This document shows positions 10,662-23,228 of a stretch of 64,000 bases of DNA, in pieces. How positions within the stretch are numbered: position 1 is the stretch's first letter; every line of letters starts with the position of its first letter. The notes under the pieces are model-generated. The model searched no databases. It had not been told where the DNA came from and worked only from the letters and a program-made list of their open reading frames with translations. The DNA is from Rotaria socialis. Lineage: Eukaryota; Rotifera; Eurotatoria; Philodinida; Philodinidae. The stretch lies in the NCBI GenBank assembly GCA_905331475.1, contig CAJNYU010001622.1:1-64000 (forward strand), read 5' to 3'. The position numbers were made by a program, and so were the translations under genes.

Positions 10662-13400
10662 TTTATCTAAAAACAAAATTATTTGGTGATTTTCTTTTTT
10701 TCATTTTCAATCACTTTTAGTCGCCAATTTAAGTACTAATATTAGAAAAACTGAAAAAAACACACGTTGAAATACTTCATAGATATGATTCGAAGCCAAA
10801 CCAGTTATTGTGTAAACGTATTCAAAGAGCAAGTTTTCCTATTAAAAGTAGAAGTTTATTGATATATGTTGTTGAACTCATTGGGAATCAACACTATTAA
10901 AATATAAAAATTCCATCGTATTTTCTAACGTATTAAGTATTTTGGTTATTTACGCATTGTTTTGTTTCATGCTTATAAGTTACAAAACATTGTTACATGC
11001 CAATGAATAAACAATTTGAGATACTTAGCAACGGAAAAAAATTAACCGAAGAATATTTAACTTAATTTAATGATATTTTAAGGAACACGTTTCGAAATTT
11101 CAAATATCTCGAAGGTTTTCTATTTTATGCCAAATCATCGCACGAAATGAACTGACATTAGAGTAGAAAACTAAAAGCCTTAATTCCTTAGTCCTCTTAT
11201 GTTACAGAATATGATAAAAATTTCTCTCTACAATTAAAGACCATTCTTGTAATTATTGGAGATTCATAAAAATTTTATTACTGTTTCATGCGTGTAGATT
11301 AAAAACATTGTTAAATTGCAAGTTGAAAACATCGAGTTATAAAAAAAACTACAATCGTGAATGTCACAAATGCTTACAAAAGGCCGATATACGAAAAGAA
11401 TCTGTCGGTTCCAACTTTAAAACTCGTTACTGAAAGCAATAGTGTAAAAGGATGCTGTAAAATTGAAATACATTCAAATGTGGAAGAGTATATTGTTATT
11501 TACAATTTGAAGAAAAAAGACTTCTCTTTTTTTTATAGACATTCAAACAAATTTCAATATTTTAATCATATTATAAGCGATTTCCATAAGAGCTAGACAA
11601 GAACAATTATCAGTAAGAGATATATGGATAATAATGCTTTTGCTGTTATGAAGATTGCTGAAATGCAGATAGATCTAATCTTTTTTTCTATGCATTCATA
11701 ATTCTTTAGATTCCTCAATATAGAATGTAAGAAAAAAGAAACGTTTGGAACTAACCTTCAACTTTTGTCTTGAATTAGTGTTGTATTATATTATAATCAA
11801 ATGATGATAGTTTTGCTCGTCAATATATGTAACAGAAAGAAAAATTCTTTTCTCTTTCCTTGCTCGAGTCAGACGAAGTCGATAAAAAATATTTCTTTTC
11901 GTTGATCACGAAAAGAAAAGTATTGAACGTCAATCCATCTCCATCGAATTCATTATGTATGCAAAGGTCAATATATATACATATTTTTTTTGCTATATAC
12001 ATAGAAGAGATAGGATACATATATATTGTAGGCGAAATTGGAATCCAGGCAGATTCTAAATCTGCCCGGGCATTTGTAGAGCAGTCAACAGAGCAAGGAT
12101 AGGTGATACATAGTACATGTTTTTCAATAATGCTCATTATTGAAATTATCGAAGAAAATATCTCAATCAGTAAAATGATCTCTAATGACTTCCAAATCCA
12201 AAAACCCAATGGGAAAAATCAAAAATTCTATACTTGAAAAACGTTTTCTTCTTCAACAGCACATTTATTTATTCAAATTGAATTTACATCCTAATAAAAT
12301 AAATCTTACTGCCATTACTTTCTTTAATAATATTTTCGTCCAGATTTCGATAGATATTAATTTCAATAAAAGTCATTATAACAAAAACAATCCGGATGAA
12401 TTGCATCGCTTTCATGACCTTAACCTTTATACTAAATAAAAATGAATAGTTACAAGTATTGTAGTTCAACATCTTTGATTAAATGTAATCTTCATACTAT
12501 ATTCAGTTCTTACCAATTAATACTAGTCAAAGGAAATAAATACGAGTAATAGAACCTATTACCCATCGAACTTAACAAAAAGAAAATAATGAAATAAAAA
12601 AGAAATAGATGTAATAAAAATTTAAAAAAAAGACTATTTTAAACTTAGCTTTTTCGGATTCACATTATTCATGAACACATAAATGTATAAAATGATTAAT
12701 TTACTCCACAATTAGATTTCACTTGAAAATCTCAATTGATAAATCGAAAGCTATACCGTCACAATAGATTATTTAACTATTGCAGAAATTAGTATGTTTA
12801 TTTCAATTTAGTTGGATGTTGTGAATTTCTGCACATGAATAATAAAGTTCTTATTCTAATGACTACAAATTGAAAATTACTTGCTTGAAAATATACGTGT
12901 CTTTTAACTAAACAGGAAATATGATGCTTGGTTTATCCTAAGTTTCAATAGAAGATATTTAAAAATATCTAAAGATTCCAACTTCATCTTTTCAACTTTC
13001 GACGAGAAGTTTCTACATATAATCATCATGAAACGACTAATCTTTTGTGATTGTGAAAAAGCATCTTTTTTATTGTCTATCCATTTACTGATTTCTTCGC
13101 ATTATAGCTAATAGTTCAGTAGTAAAATTAAAAAATATCTAATGGAGAAATTCTTTAGTTTTTGTTTCCAAGATAATTGACTATTACGAATAAAACGAGA
13201 TGTTCCCTAAGACGAAATTTAACTTTCCCAAAATTCATGTGAATTCCACATCACACACCCGAAATACAACAAAAACTGAAGGATATTTTCTATTGGCACG
13301 TTTAGTTGGTATTCATAATGCTTCACTTTATTCAATTAATTTAGTTCCAAATGAAATTCCAGCTTGATCACTAATCACAGAATTATCATTTATATTATCT
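10662..13400. other. Intergenic DNA, no supported gene
   Basis: Several frames of 60-130 codons are open here, but they are low-complexity and lack family motifs or consistent splice sites. A short + strand stretch near 13288-13365 reads YFLLARLVGIHNASLY and looks like decayed coding sequence of unknown origin. A small palindrome, GGCAGATT with AATCTGCC, is at about 12047-12068. Confidence 0.45.
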
Positions 13401-13417
13401 CATTCATACTTTTACTC

Positions 13418-13630
13418 TTAGAAATGGATGAAAGACGAAATTTTTTGGTTGATAATTTGGCGCCATTTAAGACAGAAGACACTGCACTCTATGAAACGTA
13501 CCAATTCGTTCAGACTATCATTCGCATAACCTTGATTTGAATCAATTAGATGATTTTCAATACTATCATCAAGTTTAGCTTTTAGTTTTTTCATTAATCT
13601 TCTTCGAATTATTTCATCACACCCGGACAA
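13418..13630 (-). pseudogene. Unrecognised coding scrap
   Basis: A 70-codon frame with protein-like composition (for example RRRLMKKLKAKLDDSIENHL, then NELVRFIECSVFCLKW). It is less hydrophobic than chance frames in this DNA. Nearby minus-strand pieces at 13696-14018 may belong to the same former gene. I do not recognise the family and cannot assemble an intact model. Confidence 0.25.
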
Positions 13631-13875
13631 TGCAGATTACTTTAATCTTTCATGGTATTATCAATATCAAAATCACATATCCACTTTAGAAGATATTAAA
13701 TATTTTCTCCCCATATATGTTTATCAACATCCGCTCCATTCATTAGCTCAATGGTGTTACCGCCATCTATAACAATCAGATGAACCTGCGAAACCATTGG
13801 TTCCTCGAAGGCCATTGCTGATCTATGCATAGGGCAGCTTTCGTTGGTGAAAAGTGTAAAGACAACTAGGGTGTC

Positions 13876-15047
13876 GTGCCCCACACATCAACGAGAAAAA
13901 TTGCTTATTACAACTTACCAAGAGGTAAATGATCTTTACTGATCAAGTACATGTTGCGATGACGAAATCGTGCGGATTGTTGAAAACAACGATCTGCCAG
14001 AGCAACACTTTTCATAAATCAAAAGTAAATAATAACAATTTTATGAGTATAATTGAAAGATCCATTTCGTGAAAAGACTAATTGGTCAATCGATATCTCT
14101 CTGACAATTGACACAAAAATTTCAGTTGAGATTGGAAAGCGGACAAAAACAAGTTTATTGAAAAAAAACAATTTTATCGTTTTTGTTTTTCTGCTCGTGT
14201 AAGATCAAAGTTTAGATAGATTATAACATAATTTACCTATTTATGATAATTGAAAAAATGATAACCTTCCTTTTTTATATAATTAGCAATACAAACCTAA
14301 CAGATGGTATTGATTTTGTTTAATTTTAACATATTTTTTAAAACTTATTATCATTTTGATATAATTTTAACAAATCACTCCAAATATTCGTTGTTTCATT
14401 GATAGGAAGATCCTCTCGCACTTTAATATGATAATAGCAGAAAAAAATTCAGACAAGTTCAATGTACCCATGTCCCAATAGTTTAGAAAATGGAGAGAGT
14501 GAATTTGTAATACAGAGAAAAATACAAAAATTATTTTTTCTCAGATAAATTCAATGGATGATTTAGTATTTTCATTCATCAGAAAATGGAAAAATCAATT
14601 ATATTCATTCAGAAAAGGTTATTATTAGTTTAACGAAATTTTTTAATGCTCCGATACGCCCGTGAACCGAAACTGGTGATTGATAAAAAAAACTCATTGT
14701 AAAAAAATCCAAAAGATAATTATTGATACCAAAATTTCTAAAGTTGTATGTCGAAGAAAATTCTATCAAAAAAATTAAAAAAAGAAAGATTATTCCAAAG
14801 TCAACTGAATTTCAAACTCGCCTGCCACATATCTATTGCTTTTGAGTTATATTAGAGTTGACATAAAGTCTCCATTTCTTTTCATTATTTATTTAAAAAG
14901 TGTTGCTCTGGCAAGTCGATGTTTCCATCAACTCGCATGATTTCGTCATCGCAACATCTATTTGATCAGTAAAGATCATTTACCTCTTGGTAAGTTTGTA
15001 ATAAGCAATTTTTCTCGTCGATCAGTGAGGCACGATATCTCTGCTGT
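13876..15047. repeat. Inverted duplication of about 145 bp, 0.9 kb apart
   Basis: The left arm (about 13876-14018) and right arm (about 14895-15047) are near-identical in opposite orientation. They share words such as GAGAAAAATTGCTTATTAC, CTTACCAAGAGGTAAATGAT and CCAGAGCAACACTTT. On the minus strand the left arm reads as an exon, RFRHRNMYLISKDHLPLG, followed by a GTAAGT donor. The right arm carries the matching words on + with more substitutions. About 880 bp of AT-rich DNA separates the arms. It looks like an inverted copy of an exon and its splice donor. The parent gene is not recognised. Confidence 0.65.
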
Positions 15048-15179
15048 CCTTACACGTTGTGTATTTTTTTCAGTCCTTTCGTTTGAAATATGTGTCAATG
15101 CAGGAGCGACGTCGAGATTCTCTTTCCTTCAGAATAGTTATCGCTTTTCGGCTAAGATCAAAGTGTAGTATCTGTTCTC

Positions 15180-15348
15180 GTCGGTTTGAAAGCCGGCACT
15201 GGTTCCATTGGGGTCAGGCTCTTTCAAGAGGATTTTCGGACATCGGCCAGGATCACTCGGACCTGTGCCACGGATCGTCTCGACACTGCAGTGCCGTCGA
15301 GTTCGGTCCACTTCCTTCTCCTTCGGGAAACGGGAACCCTCTTCTTAA
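15180..15348. other. GC-rich island of unknown origin
   Basis: About 170 bases with clearly higher GC than the surroundings and many CpG dinucleotides (GCCGGCACTGG, GTGCCGTCGAGTTCGG). Overlapping frames are open here but none resembles a known protein. It may be a remnant of a foreign insert or mobile element. Confidence 0.35.
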
Positions 15349-15654
15349 AAACAAAATTCATTCACTACAGTCTGACAGTCTTTTTGTTTACTGAATTCGA
15401 TATGAAATACACTTCATCTAACATTAACTATGTGATACATGTAGAGTAATTCCATGCTAATATATTAGTTTAAAAGTATCAAGTTTTATGCATTTTCACG
15501 AATACATTAAATACAAAAATTAGATTTAGTAATAAAGCAAATGATTTCATCATTCGCCTGTTTAAATTTCGATTTATCTATAATGACAATAGATCGAAAA
15601 ATCATAATTTTAGTTCGAAATCTTTCAAATTGAAATGCTCTAAAAGAACAAATT

Positions 15655-16050
15655 CTTTGTGATTTTAATAATACATTAGCAAATGTTCGGTCTGTTTCAT
15701 CAATCAGTTCAACAACATCCAGGTCTTTAAAATACGATGAACCTCCTCGAATTGCTCAACCGTCATCATTTGATATATTGAATATTTGTTATGCTCTATT
15801 AATCCGAACATTAGATTTATTACATCGATTAACACTAAACGATTGACTTCACATACATGTTAACAATTAAATAATTCTGTTTCCCATATTATTGATTCAT
15901 TTGTTAAACATAACTATGGAGCAATGAACTTGAACAAACGCAACTATTCAAAAAACGTTTTGTTTTGCTTAAAAATGATGCCCGATCGATCTTTCAAATA
16001 TGTTCATTATGTTTATGAAATAATTTATTTAAGAATTACGAAGTAACTCT
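15655..16050 (+). pseudogene. Possible decayed coding remnant
   Basis: About 60 open codons on + read SSTTSRSLKYDEPPRIAQPS and continue with LLIRTLDLLHRLTLND before a stop. A second frame then gives HIIDSFVKHNYGAMNLNKRN. Composition is protein-like but the frame breaks repeatedly. I cannot name the family. Confidence 0.25.
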
Positions 16051-16935
16051 GTGAGTTTTGCTGAGAAAGATTCAATTTTCAATGATACGTCTTCACGAAT
16101 TCAAGCAAAACTTAGTGTACTTTGCTCACTGAAAGGATGTGTTAAATGAAGCATGGAAATTAATATCACTTCAATTGAGTGATACACCAATTAGAAACTA
16201 AAGCACAAAATGAACCACACAAATAGACTGTTGACAAAGAGCTTGCGATTCAGTAATGACAACGACAAGTATTATTGTGGATGAGATTCAAATAATAAAT
16301 AACAAAATTTCTTGACAAAAATGAGTCAGTTAGATTCTTTACTTCTAGATAAGTTCATAATTTTAAATTTATTAGCAAAACAAATAGGAAAACATTTTTA
16401 ATTTAGATCGAAGTATATTGGTAGCTAATCGTACAATTGTGTTTCATATCAGTGGTATCGAGGTGAAAATTAGAACAAACCAAAGAGCTTTGTCGTCGAC
16501 AGAGTTCTTTCTCGAAATCTGTGTTCAAATTCACAGTTTGCTCGTTTACTGAGTGTGAACATTTTGCGTCATATTTATTTTATTTCTGTTGTAGAATTTA
16601 TGGAATTGTAACTACGTAGGTAGCAACAGTAAAATATCCCATCAATGAAAAATATTGAATGTCAGACTCGATTTGAAGAACGATAACTTGTTTTTATTTC
16701 AAAATATACAGTGAATGAATCAATTGACATCGTGTAATATATAATTATGATTACTAAAACGTAATTCAAATTTCTCATAGAAACCAAAGATAGGAACGTG
16801 TTTTAACAAGAGTTGAAAAACTTTTAAGTTGGAAAAGACAAAAAACAGTAACTCAACACCACAACAGTATCATGTATTTCGTCGCGAGCTTTGGAATGAG
16901 GTAAAAGATCATAAAATTATTTTTTAGTGTACGCG

Positions 16936-17342
16936 CAATCTGATATGCAAACGTAAATTTATTCGTCTCCATTTTATTTATCACCAACTGACTACAAGAT
17001 ACGAGCTCGACTTTACTTAAACGATCATGCGACTGCTAGACGTACACTTATGTCACTGCTTTTTGTTCAAATGCGTAGACTAACAAATGATACGATTTTA
17101 AAGTTTCTCTTGAATTGCAAAATTGCATATATGTTAAATCGAATAGTTTGCGAAGACTAAGCTCAGAAATTAATGTTTCTAGTGGTACAGATAAATTGTT
17201 TTCATTGCCGATGATCCAACAAAAATCTAATCCATATGTTCGCGATGATACAATATTTATTAAGATTATGGTTGATGTTGGTGATATGTCAAAGGCCTCG
17301 ATCCATATCCAACAATTATTGATTAAAAAAGAAGTAATGCTA
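16936..17342 (+). pseudogene. TRAF-type MATH domain remnant
   Basis: The + strand encodes pieces matching the C-terminal MATH (TRAF-C) domain of TRAF-like adaptors. In order they are IYSSPFYLSPTDYKIRARLY, then ARRTLMSLLFVQMR, then in another frame FSLPMIQQKSNPYVRDDTIF. TRAF MATH domains bind receptor tails; the motif about a polypeptide that is then declared DDT(I/M)FIK near the end is typical. The sequence has an in-frame TAA early (about 16955) and a frameshift near 17135, so it cannot encode an intact domain. I found no RING or zinc-finger exons upstream. Confidence 0.6.
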
Positions 17343-17399
17343 TGAGAACAATCAATTGAAACTGACTTCGACAAAGATCATTTCAATGGCCAGCAAAGT

Positions 17400-20160
17400 T
17401 CCACATGAAAACTTCTTTTCTCATTATCATCATCTATTGTAATCAAGTGCTTTTTCTTACTCGGTGCCAATTTTGTCCATGATATGTTTACAAATATTTT
17501 TACATTTGGTTATTTAATTACATCATTAAAGTTGAGAACTATCTTTTTTTCAAGAATTTGAATAATATTTAAATAAATTCAATACAGCATCAAAAAAGAG
17601 AGAAAGGCATGTTTTTATAATAAGAATCACATTTTAACGAACATGATTATTAAAAGCTAATTGGCTTAACTTTTCTACTTGCAAAATAAAAAAGAGATAA
17701 ATGGAAAAAAATCAACATCTTTGAATTTGTATAAAGATTAGTGACATGAAATGCAAAGATTTTTCTTCGTATTATCATAGTAGCCCTACTGTATCAATGA
17801 AAAAGTCTAAAAGTATTTCATATTTTCACACGATAGATGCATCGTTTTTATGACGTTTAAGATTAAGAAAAGTTCGCTATCATTGAATTTCTTTTTCTTA
17901 CACTTGACAGTACATGCTGTCTCAAAATGTGCATATTTCGATTTTTTGATTTAGTATTGATATTTTTGAATGATTCTGATTGACTTCTTTCAATCGCTAC
18001 GTATACATGCTTCAATTTTGTGAATTTATCAAGAAAAAATTTCAGGATACTTCTAAATTGTTATACATGTATTGTATCATAAATCATTTTTTAGATTATT
18101 TTCATGAGAATGTGAATATTTTTGAAGTACAAATTCAAATCCGTAAGCTAAATTTCTTCTTTCTCTTGTTTTCAGTGAGTGATACAATCAAGTATCGAAT
18201 CGCGGTATAAGTTTATTGATTTGATTTTTATCTCAACTTAAAATAGATGCAAAATATTTTAACAAATAGAATCCTAGTCTGTTGAAATAGAATAATTGAA
18301 AGGTTGAGCAGAGGCTTAATGTCTCCTCTTCTAGTTACAGTCAACATCGATTTTTTAAAAAGAAACTCGGCACTTGAAATCACAGAGAATTAAATTTTAT
18401 AGAGATAAGAATTTATTCTGCTTTGTCACCATTCCATCGCTTACTCGCTTACTGAATATTTTAGTGTTTCTTTATGTAGTTCTTTTTAAAAGAATTTATA
18501 CTTTTACACGTTTTGAGAAACATAAAAAAAGGAGCTAGATAAAACAGAGCAGATAAATGCTGTCCTATCGTAAAATACAGATATGAAGTCATGAGGAAAA
18601 AATAGACGAACGATGTACGTCGTAAGAATTTTTCCAACAATAACAACAAAAAGACGCCGTTCATTTTCAATTTTTTGTTCGTGAGTGAGTAAATTATTAG
18701 ACAGATTGAACCATATCTCTCTATTATTCCACTAGACACATGAGTAGTCAAGTAACGAAAGGGAGAATAAATTAAGGCCTATTTTGTATAAATTTGAGAG
18801 TTGGCTTGCGTTTCACTCAATAGTGTACAAAATTTGGCTCCTTATTCAATAACTATTCTCATATGCTAATCAATCATGCCCTAAGCACACTCATTATTCG
18901 ATTCTTTTACTATAAAAACCAACGGGGCATCACAATTCTAGTTTTCATCAGACCAGCTTTGGATCAATACATTTTGAATCCGATAGACTGTCTCTATTGA
19001 ATAAAAACTAAAGTTTATGTGTTTCTTTGTGAATATAAGTTTTTAGCCAGTAGTTGTAAATTCTTGTCGGGTCGGCACTAACGTCATACATTACAAAATG
19101 TTAGTTCAAAATCAATCCTACTGATGATGTGGCTATTTCAATGGCATAGAATAAAAACAAACTTTAAGTTTACCCTATATTCATAAAGTTTCGTCACCTA
19201 ATAAAGATGAGAACATTTCAGCAACAGAGCAATGTATCGACTATATGAGGTGACTCCAATGTAGGGCTCATCTCATATAGAAGTCGACGAAAAACGATAA
19301 AGAGAAGGCTTTAGATAAGTTAATACAGGGTGTCTTTTGATCATAGATGTGTAGAAAATCTATCACCCAGCACACGTAAGATTATGAGTTGGTACTGTAA
19401 AATGTGTTTCCGGTAGACACGCGATAAATTCTATTCTTTCGGAATTTGTTTTCTTTTTCAACGACTGTAAATTTGTCAAATAAATTGTTAATCAAAGCAT
19501 ATTGAGTCAAGCATGATTCATTCTCGATTTAGAATTTTATCCTAGCTATAACTTTTTAAAAATTAAATCGATTAATTAACCACATCTTACACGGTGACCG
19601 TATACCGTGAGGACCAGATCGGTTTATTGTATAGCCTGAGAGTGTCCGACTTGATCAAAAATTTCCAATATCCACATCTCTCAAGCACATTGAACTTGTA
19701 GGCTTGAACGTTGGTTTTTTACTTAGAACATGTTAGTTGAATATCATAGTGTGAAACCGACATAAAATAAGATAACTTCGACGTAAAATGTACTCTTTCA
19801 GTACTGGTGCTTGTTTTATTGTAGAAACTAAATTAATGAGACTTTTATCTTTTGTTGGATTTTCGTACAATGAATACAAAAAAGTAAAAAAAAGAATGAA
19901 AGTAAAACGTCTATATAGGAAGTAAAAACTCATCTATTTCAAATCATAGCCATCTAAATAATTCAATAAATATCATCTGAACTTCATTATTACAATGTTT
20001 CAAAAGAAAAATACAAACGAAAAGAATTAACTACACATAAATGATCCTATCTCTTTCTTTGATACTCATTATATTCGATTTTACAATGATTTGAAAGTGA
20101 CTCGAAAGTTTCGATACTATTCTTGTTTATAGCATAATAAATATGATAAAATCATGGTGA
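17400..20160. other. Intergenic DNA
   Basis: AT-rich DNA with no gene I can support. A small hairpin at about 19236-19287 pairs CGACTATATGAG with CTCATATAGAAGTCG around a 20-base loop. The 96-codon minus-strand frame at 18461-18751 is hydrophobic and most likely a composition artefact. Confidence 0.45.
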
Positions 20161-20170
20161 AAAATCTAAA

Positions 20171-20243
20171 ACTGGGTGTGGCTGTGAGTGTAGCTGTGGG
20201 TTCACTGATTCATTGTCTCTACGCACCCACGCCCACACCCTCA
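20171..20243. repeat. Telomere-like head-to-head pair
   Basis: GGGTGTGGCTGTGAGTGTAG with GTGGG follows on, then a spacer of about 20 bases, then GCACCCACGCCCACACCC. The order is G-rich then C-rich on +. Both arms carry substitutions, so it is older than the 6478 pair or was imperfect from the start. Confidence 0.6.
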
Positions 20244-20559
20244 AGATATCATACTAAGTAGTGTTCATTTTTCACTTAATCTGAAGAAAATAATAATTCG
20301 TGTATCTAAATTGTGTAAAATGATAAAGCAGATCCTTCAGTTTCACATTATAATTGTATCCATCGACTGATGACGATGTGGAACATTTTAGAAGGTACTT
20401 TACTCAAATCAAAAATGAACTCCTGTTAACAGAAAATTTTGAACAAGAAGAGTATCAACTATTGCATCTTGGTTGAATATGAAAAGTGAGACAATTATCC
20501 AAGATCAAAGGAAGATAGTTGAGAAATAACCTTCAATCTTTTAGAAAGATTTCATCAAG

Positions 20560-21350
20560 TGGAAAACGATTTTCCAATTGAATCTAAAGCAACATTTCAT
20601 TGACGTCTTCATCATTTTGGCTTTTCTTATGAATCTACTGGCAAGATAAAACTTCCACTCGATAAGGTTGCCTTTATTGCTCAGAGAGCGATTTGTTTTC
20701 GAAGCATGGATGATTATGCAATACCAGTGCACTTGCTTTTTTCACAATGAAATCTCAATTAATGCCTATGTTGAAAAAACTTCAATGTGGATAGTCAGTA
20801 ACGAACAGGGAAGAACAAAGAAGAGCTAAGAGAAATGTAGCTGTCTCAGCTTTATATTGGAAATAAATAGGGAATTGTGCAATTTTAGACTAGAATTGCA
20901 ATATCAGCAATTATGAATACTAATGGGATTGATTTACCAACTGTTTATATATTTTCTTATTCAAAAGATCATTCAGTTGACCTTTGCAATGACAATAGTA
21001 TGATAAACTTTATTTCCTACATTTTTAGCGTAATGTCTGAATCGAATATCGAATAGGTTCACCAATACGTATTTGTATTGCGAACTGGTTGATCCATGCA
21101 AACGAACAAAAATATATTGACGAAAAGAATAGTTAAAACAGTGCTTAAATAGTCGTGATATTCCTTGTAATAAAATATCGCCAAAAGCAGAGCTATTATA
21201 AATTGCATCATTCAACCGTCTGCTGAAACTATGCGCAATTAACTGTGGAAATCGTTCGGCTATCTTTCAGACATTGCTGTTTGACCCTACTGAGTTATTA
21301 TTTGGGAATTTTAAAACAAAACGTACAAAAGAACAACATTCACTTTTGAA
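20560..21350 (+). pseudogene. Possible decayed coding remnant
   Basis: The + strand at about 20615-20735 reads GFSYESTGKIKLPLDKVAFI and continues in frame for some 25 codons. About 500 bases further on, AINCGNRSAIFQTLLFDPTE is readable. Stops and frame changes lie between them. The pieces look protein-like but match no family I know. The minus-strand frame at 20973-21215 is an alternative reading of part of the region. Confidence 0.22.
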
Positions 21351-22462
21351 TTGCTGATGCCCAAGCTTTTATTGTATAGTGTATTGCTGATTACGATGGC
21401 GATGCAACTAGAAATCACATCTAGTACTGAAGATAATATTGATTTTTGACATCGTAGCCCCTATTCTAGTCGCTTGATGCTGTTTGTATCATCTATTGGA
21501 ATACTCGGGTAAAAAAAAGAACACCGATACGCGGTATAAGACAGCTATTCAAAATTAACAAAAATGTTTTCCAGCTCTAAATAAACAATATATAAATATT
21601 CCAGAAATACGAAATGTATAGTGCCTGAGACGAAGATGTATCACTGAAATCATTACACTGAGGCGAAAGAGATCATACAACTTTAATGCAGTTCACGAAA
21701 GCATTCTTGGGAACGAAAACAGAGTAATTATTCACCTATCTACTTATTTTCATACGTACCTGATTACATGAATTTTGAACAAACTCTATACTGGTAATCA
21801 ATAAAAATTTAGTTTCAAATTAAAATAATTATAGATTCACTCATCTAACAGATCTTGCAGTATAGATCCGAAGGCTCTCTTTCCAACGTATATGTTAAAG
21901 TCAAAAATTAATTGCCGTCACATAGTGTTATTGTGCATATTTCTCGGAAAGATTTGCAGAAAATATTCCTCGGGTAATCATTTCATCTTACATAATAATA
22001 TATTACAACACGGTCTGGTGCAGCCTCTTTGGATTGATGAAACCCGAAACTCGTCAGTTACTATCATTCTCGAAATATTTGTCTTACGTCAATCAACACT
22101 GAATTCTGGCACAGATAATAGTTTATCGCAAAATAGATAAAATGAAACAGCTACACCTTGTCTCCCATTCTAATCCCACAGGGATTGTTCTAACTTTACT
22201 TCTATCTTGCTTTTTTCATCCGAAACATTAAGACACATATTTCTATTTATTATCTTATCATTTTTCACAATTTCGTATGCATATAATGTTGCACAGAGAT
22301 AAGCAATTATTCGACGCAAAATCAAGGAGATGAAGAAAGACTAAACATGTTTGCATATTATCTTTATTTTGTTTCTTTCTTTTTATTCTGAAACGCAGCT
22401 TCAATAAAAACACATATACTTCAGTGTAGAAATCATCAATATTGTATTTCATCGTTTAGACA
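21351..22462. other. Intergenic DNA upstream of the caspase exon
   Basis: No supported gene. At about 22169-22192 there is an AATCCCACAGGGATT mini-palindrome that recurs beside the two TIR elements at 28770 and 29590. Confidence 0.4.
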
Positions 22463-23228
22463 ATGGCATCTCTAAGTGGTAGTATGTCAAAACTTCACAG
22501 AAAAGTAGCATTAGTCATAGGCAATCAAAATTATAGCAAGAAGCCGTTGGCTAACTCTGTGAACGATGCCAATGATTTGGCTGATGCCTTACGCACAATT
22601 GGCTTTGAAGTCACTTTGGGTACTGATTGTACACATCAAAAAATGGCTAATTTGATCGACAATTTTGCTGATGAAATTCAAGATCAAGATTTAGTAATGT
22701 TTTATTTTGCTGGTCATGGTTTTCAATATAAAGAGCAAAATTATTTGTTACCAGTTGATGCAGATGAAAAAATAAAGAGAGAAACAAACATTAAATTTAA
22801 TTCAGTTAATGCTCAAGAAACTTTAGAAAGTTTGTCGTCACAAACGTCATATGCCACTATCTTTATTTTGGACTGTTGTCGTGAATATCTGTTTGATGAT
22901 ACAAGTAAATTTCGAGGTGCAAAAAGTAGTGGTTCGGGATTGCACGCAATGATAGCACCAGGAGGCACTCTTCTTCAGTTTGCATGTGCTCCTGGTAGCT
23001 TAGCAGCAGATGGCGGTGGTCAAGATAGGAATGGGTTGTATACGAAACATTTATTGAAACAGATTGTCGTTCCAAATAAGCATATAGATTTGATCTTTTC
23101 CTCTGTTGGTGCTGAGGTTTATGAAGAAAGTAAAGGAAAACAAATGCCGTAACGCGTTAGTTCAATTATGATTCGCGAAAATATTTATTTGAATCCTATC
23201 GATGCTGATCCACAACCATCATATTCAG
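22463..23228 (+). CDS. Caspase-like p20 (peptidase C14) exon with an in-frame stop
   Basis: A peptidase C14 p20 domain of the bacterial/metacaspase-like type. Residues 13-22 give the first strand (KVALVIGNQNY). The catalytic His lies in FYFAGHGFQY (about residue 89) and the catalytic Cys in FILDCCREY (about residue 138). Both catalytic residues are present. An in-frame TAA at 23150-23152 follows GKQMP, yet the same frame continues with protein-like sequence (RVSSIMIRENIYLNP) to a GTAATA donor at 23229. Either the protein ends there at 229 aa or this is a nonsense mutation in a longer gene. The exon ends in phase 1, matching the NHL exon at 26978. Caspases of this type hydrolyse after Asp, or after Arg/Lys in metacaspases; specificity is unknown here. 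Confidence 0.7.

Noticed and set aside
11820..12209. 129-codon minus-strand frame
   Set aside because: Hydrophobic and low-complexity, overlapped by a comparable + strand frame; nothing supports it as a gene.
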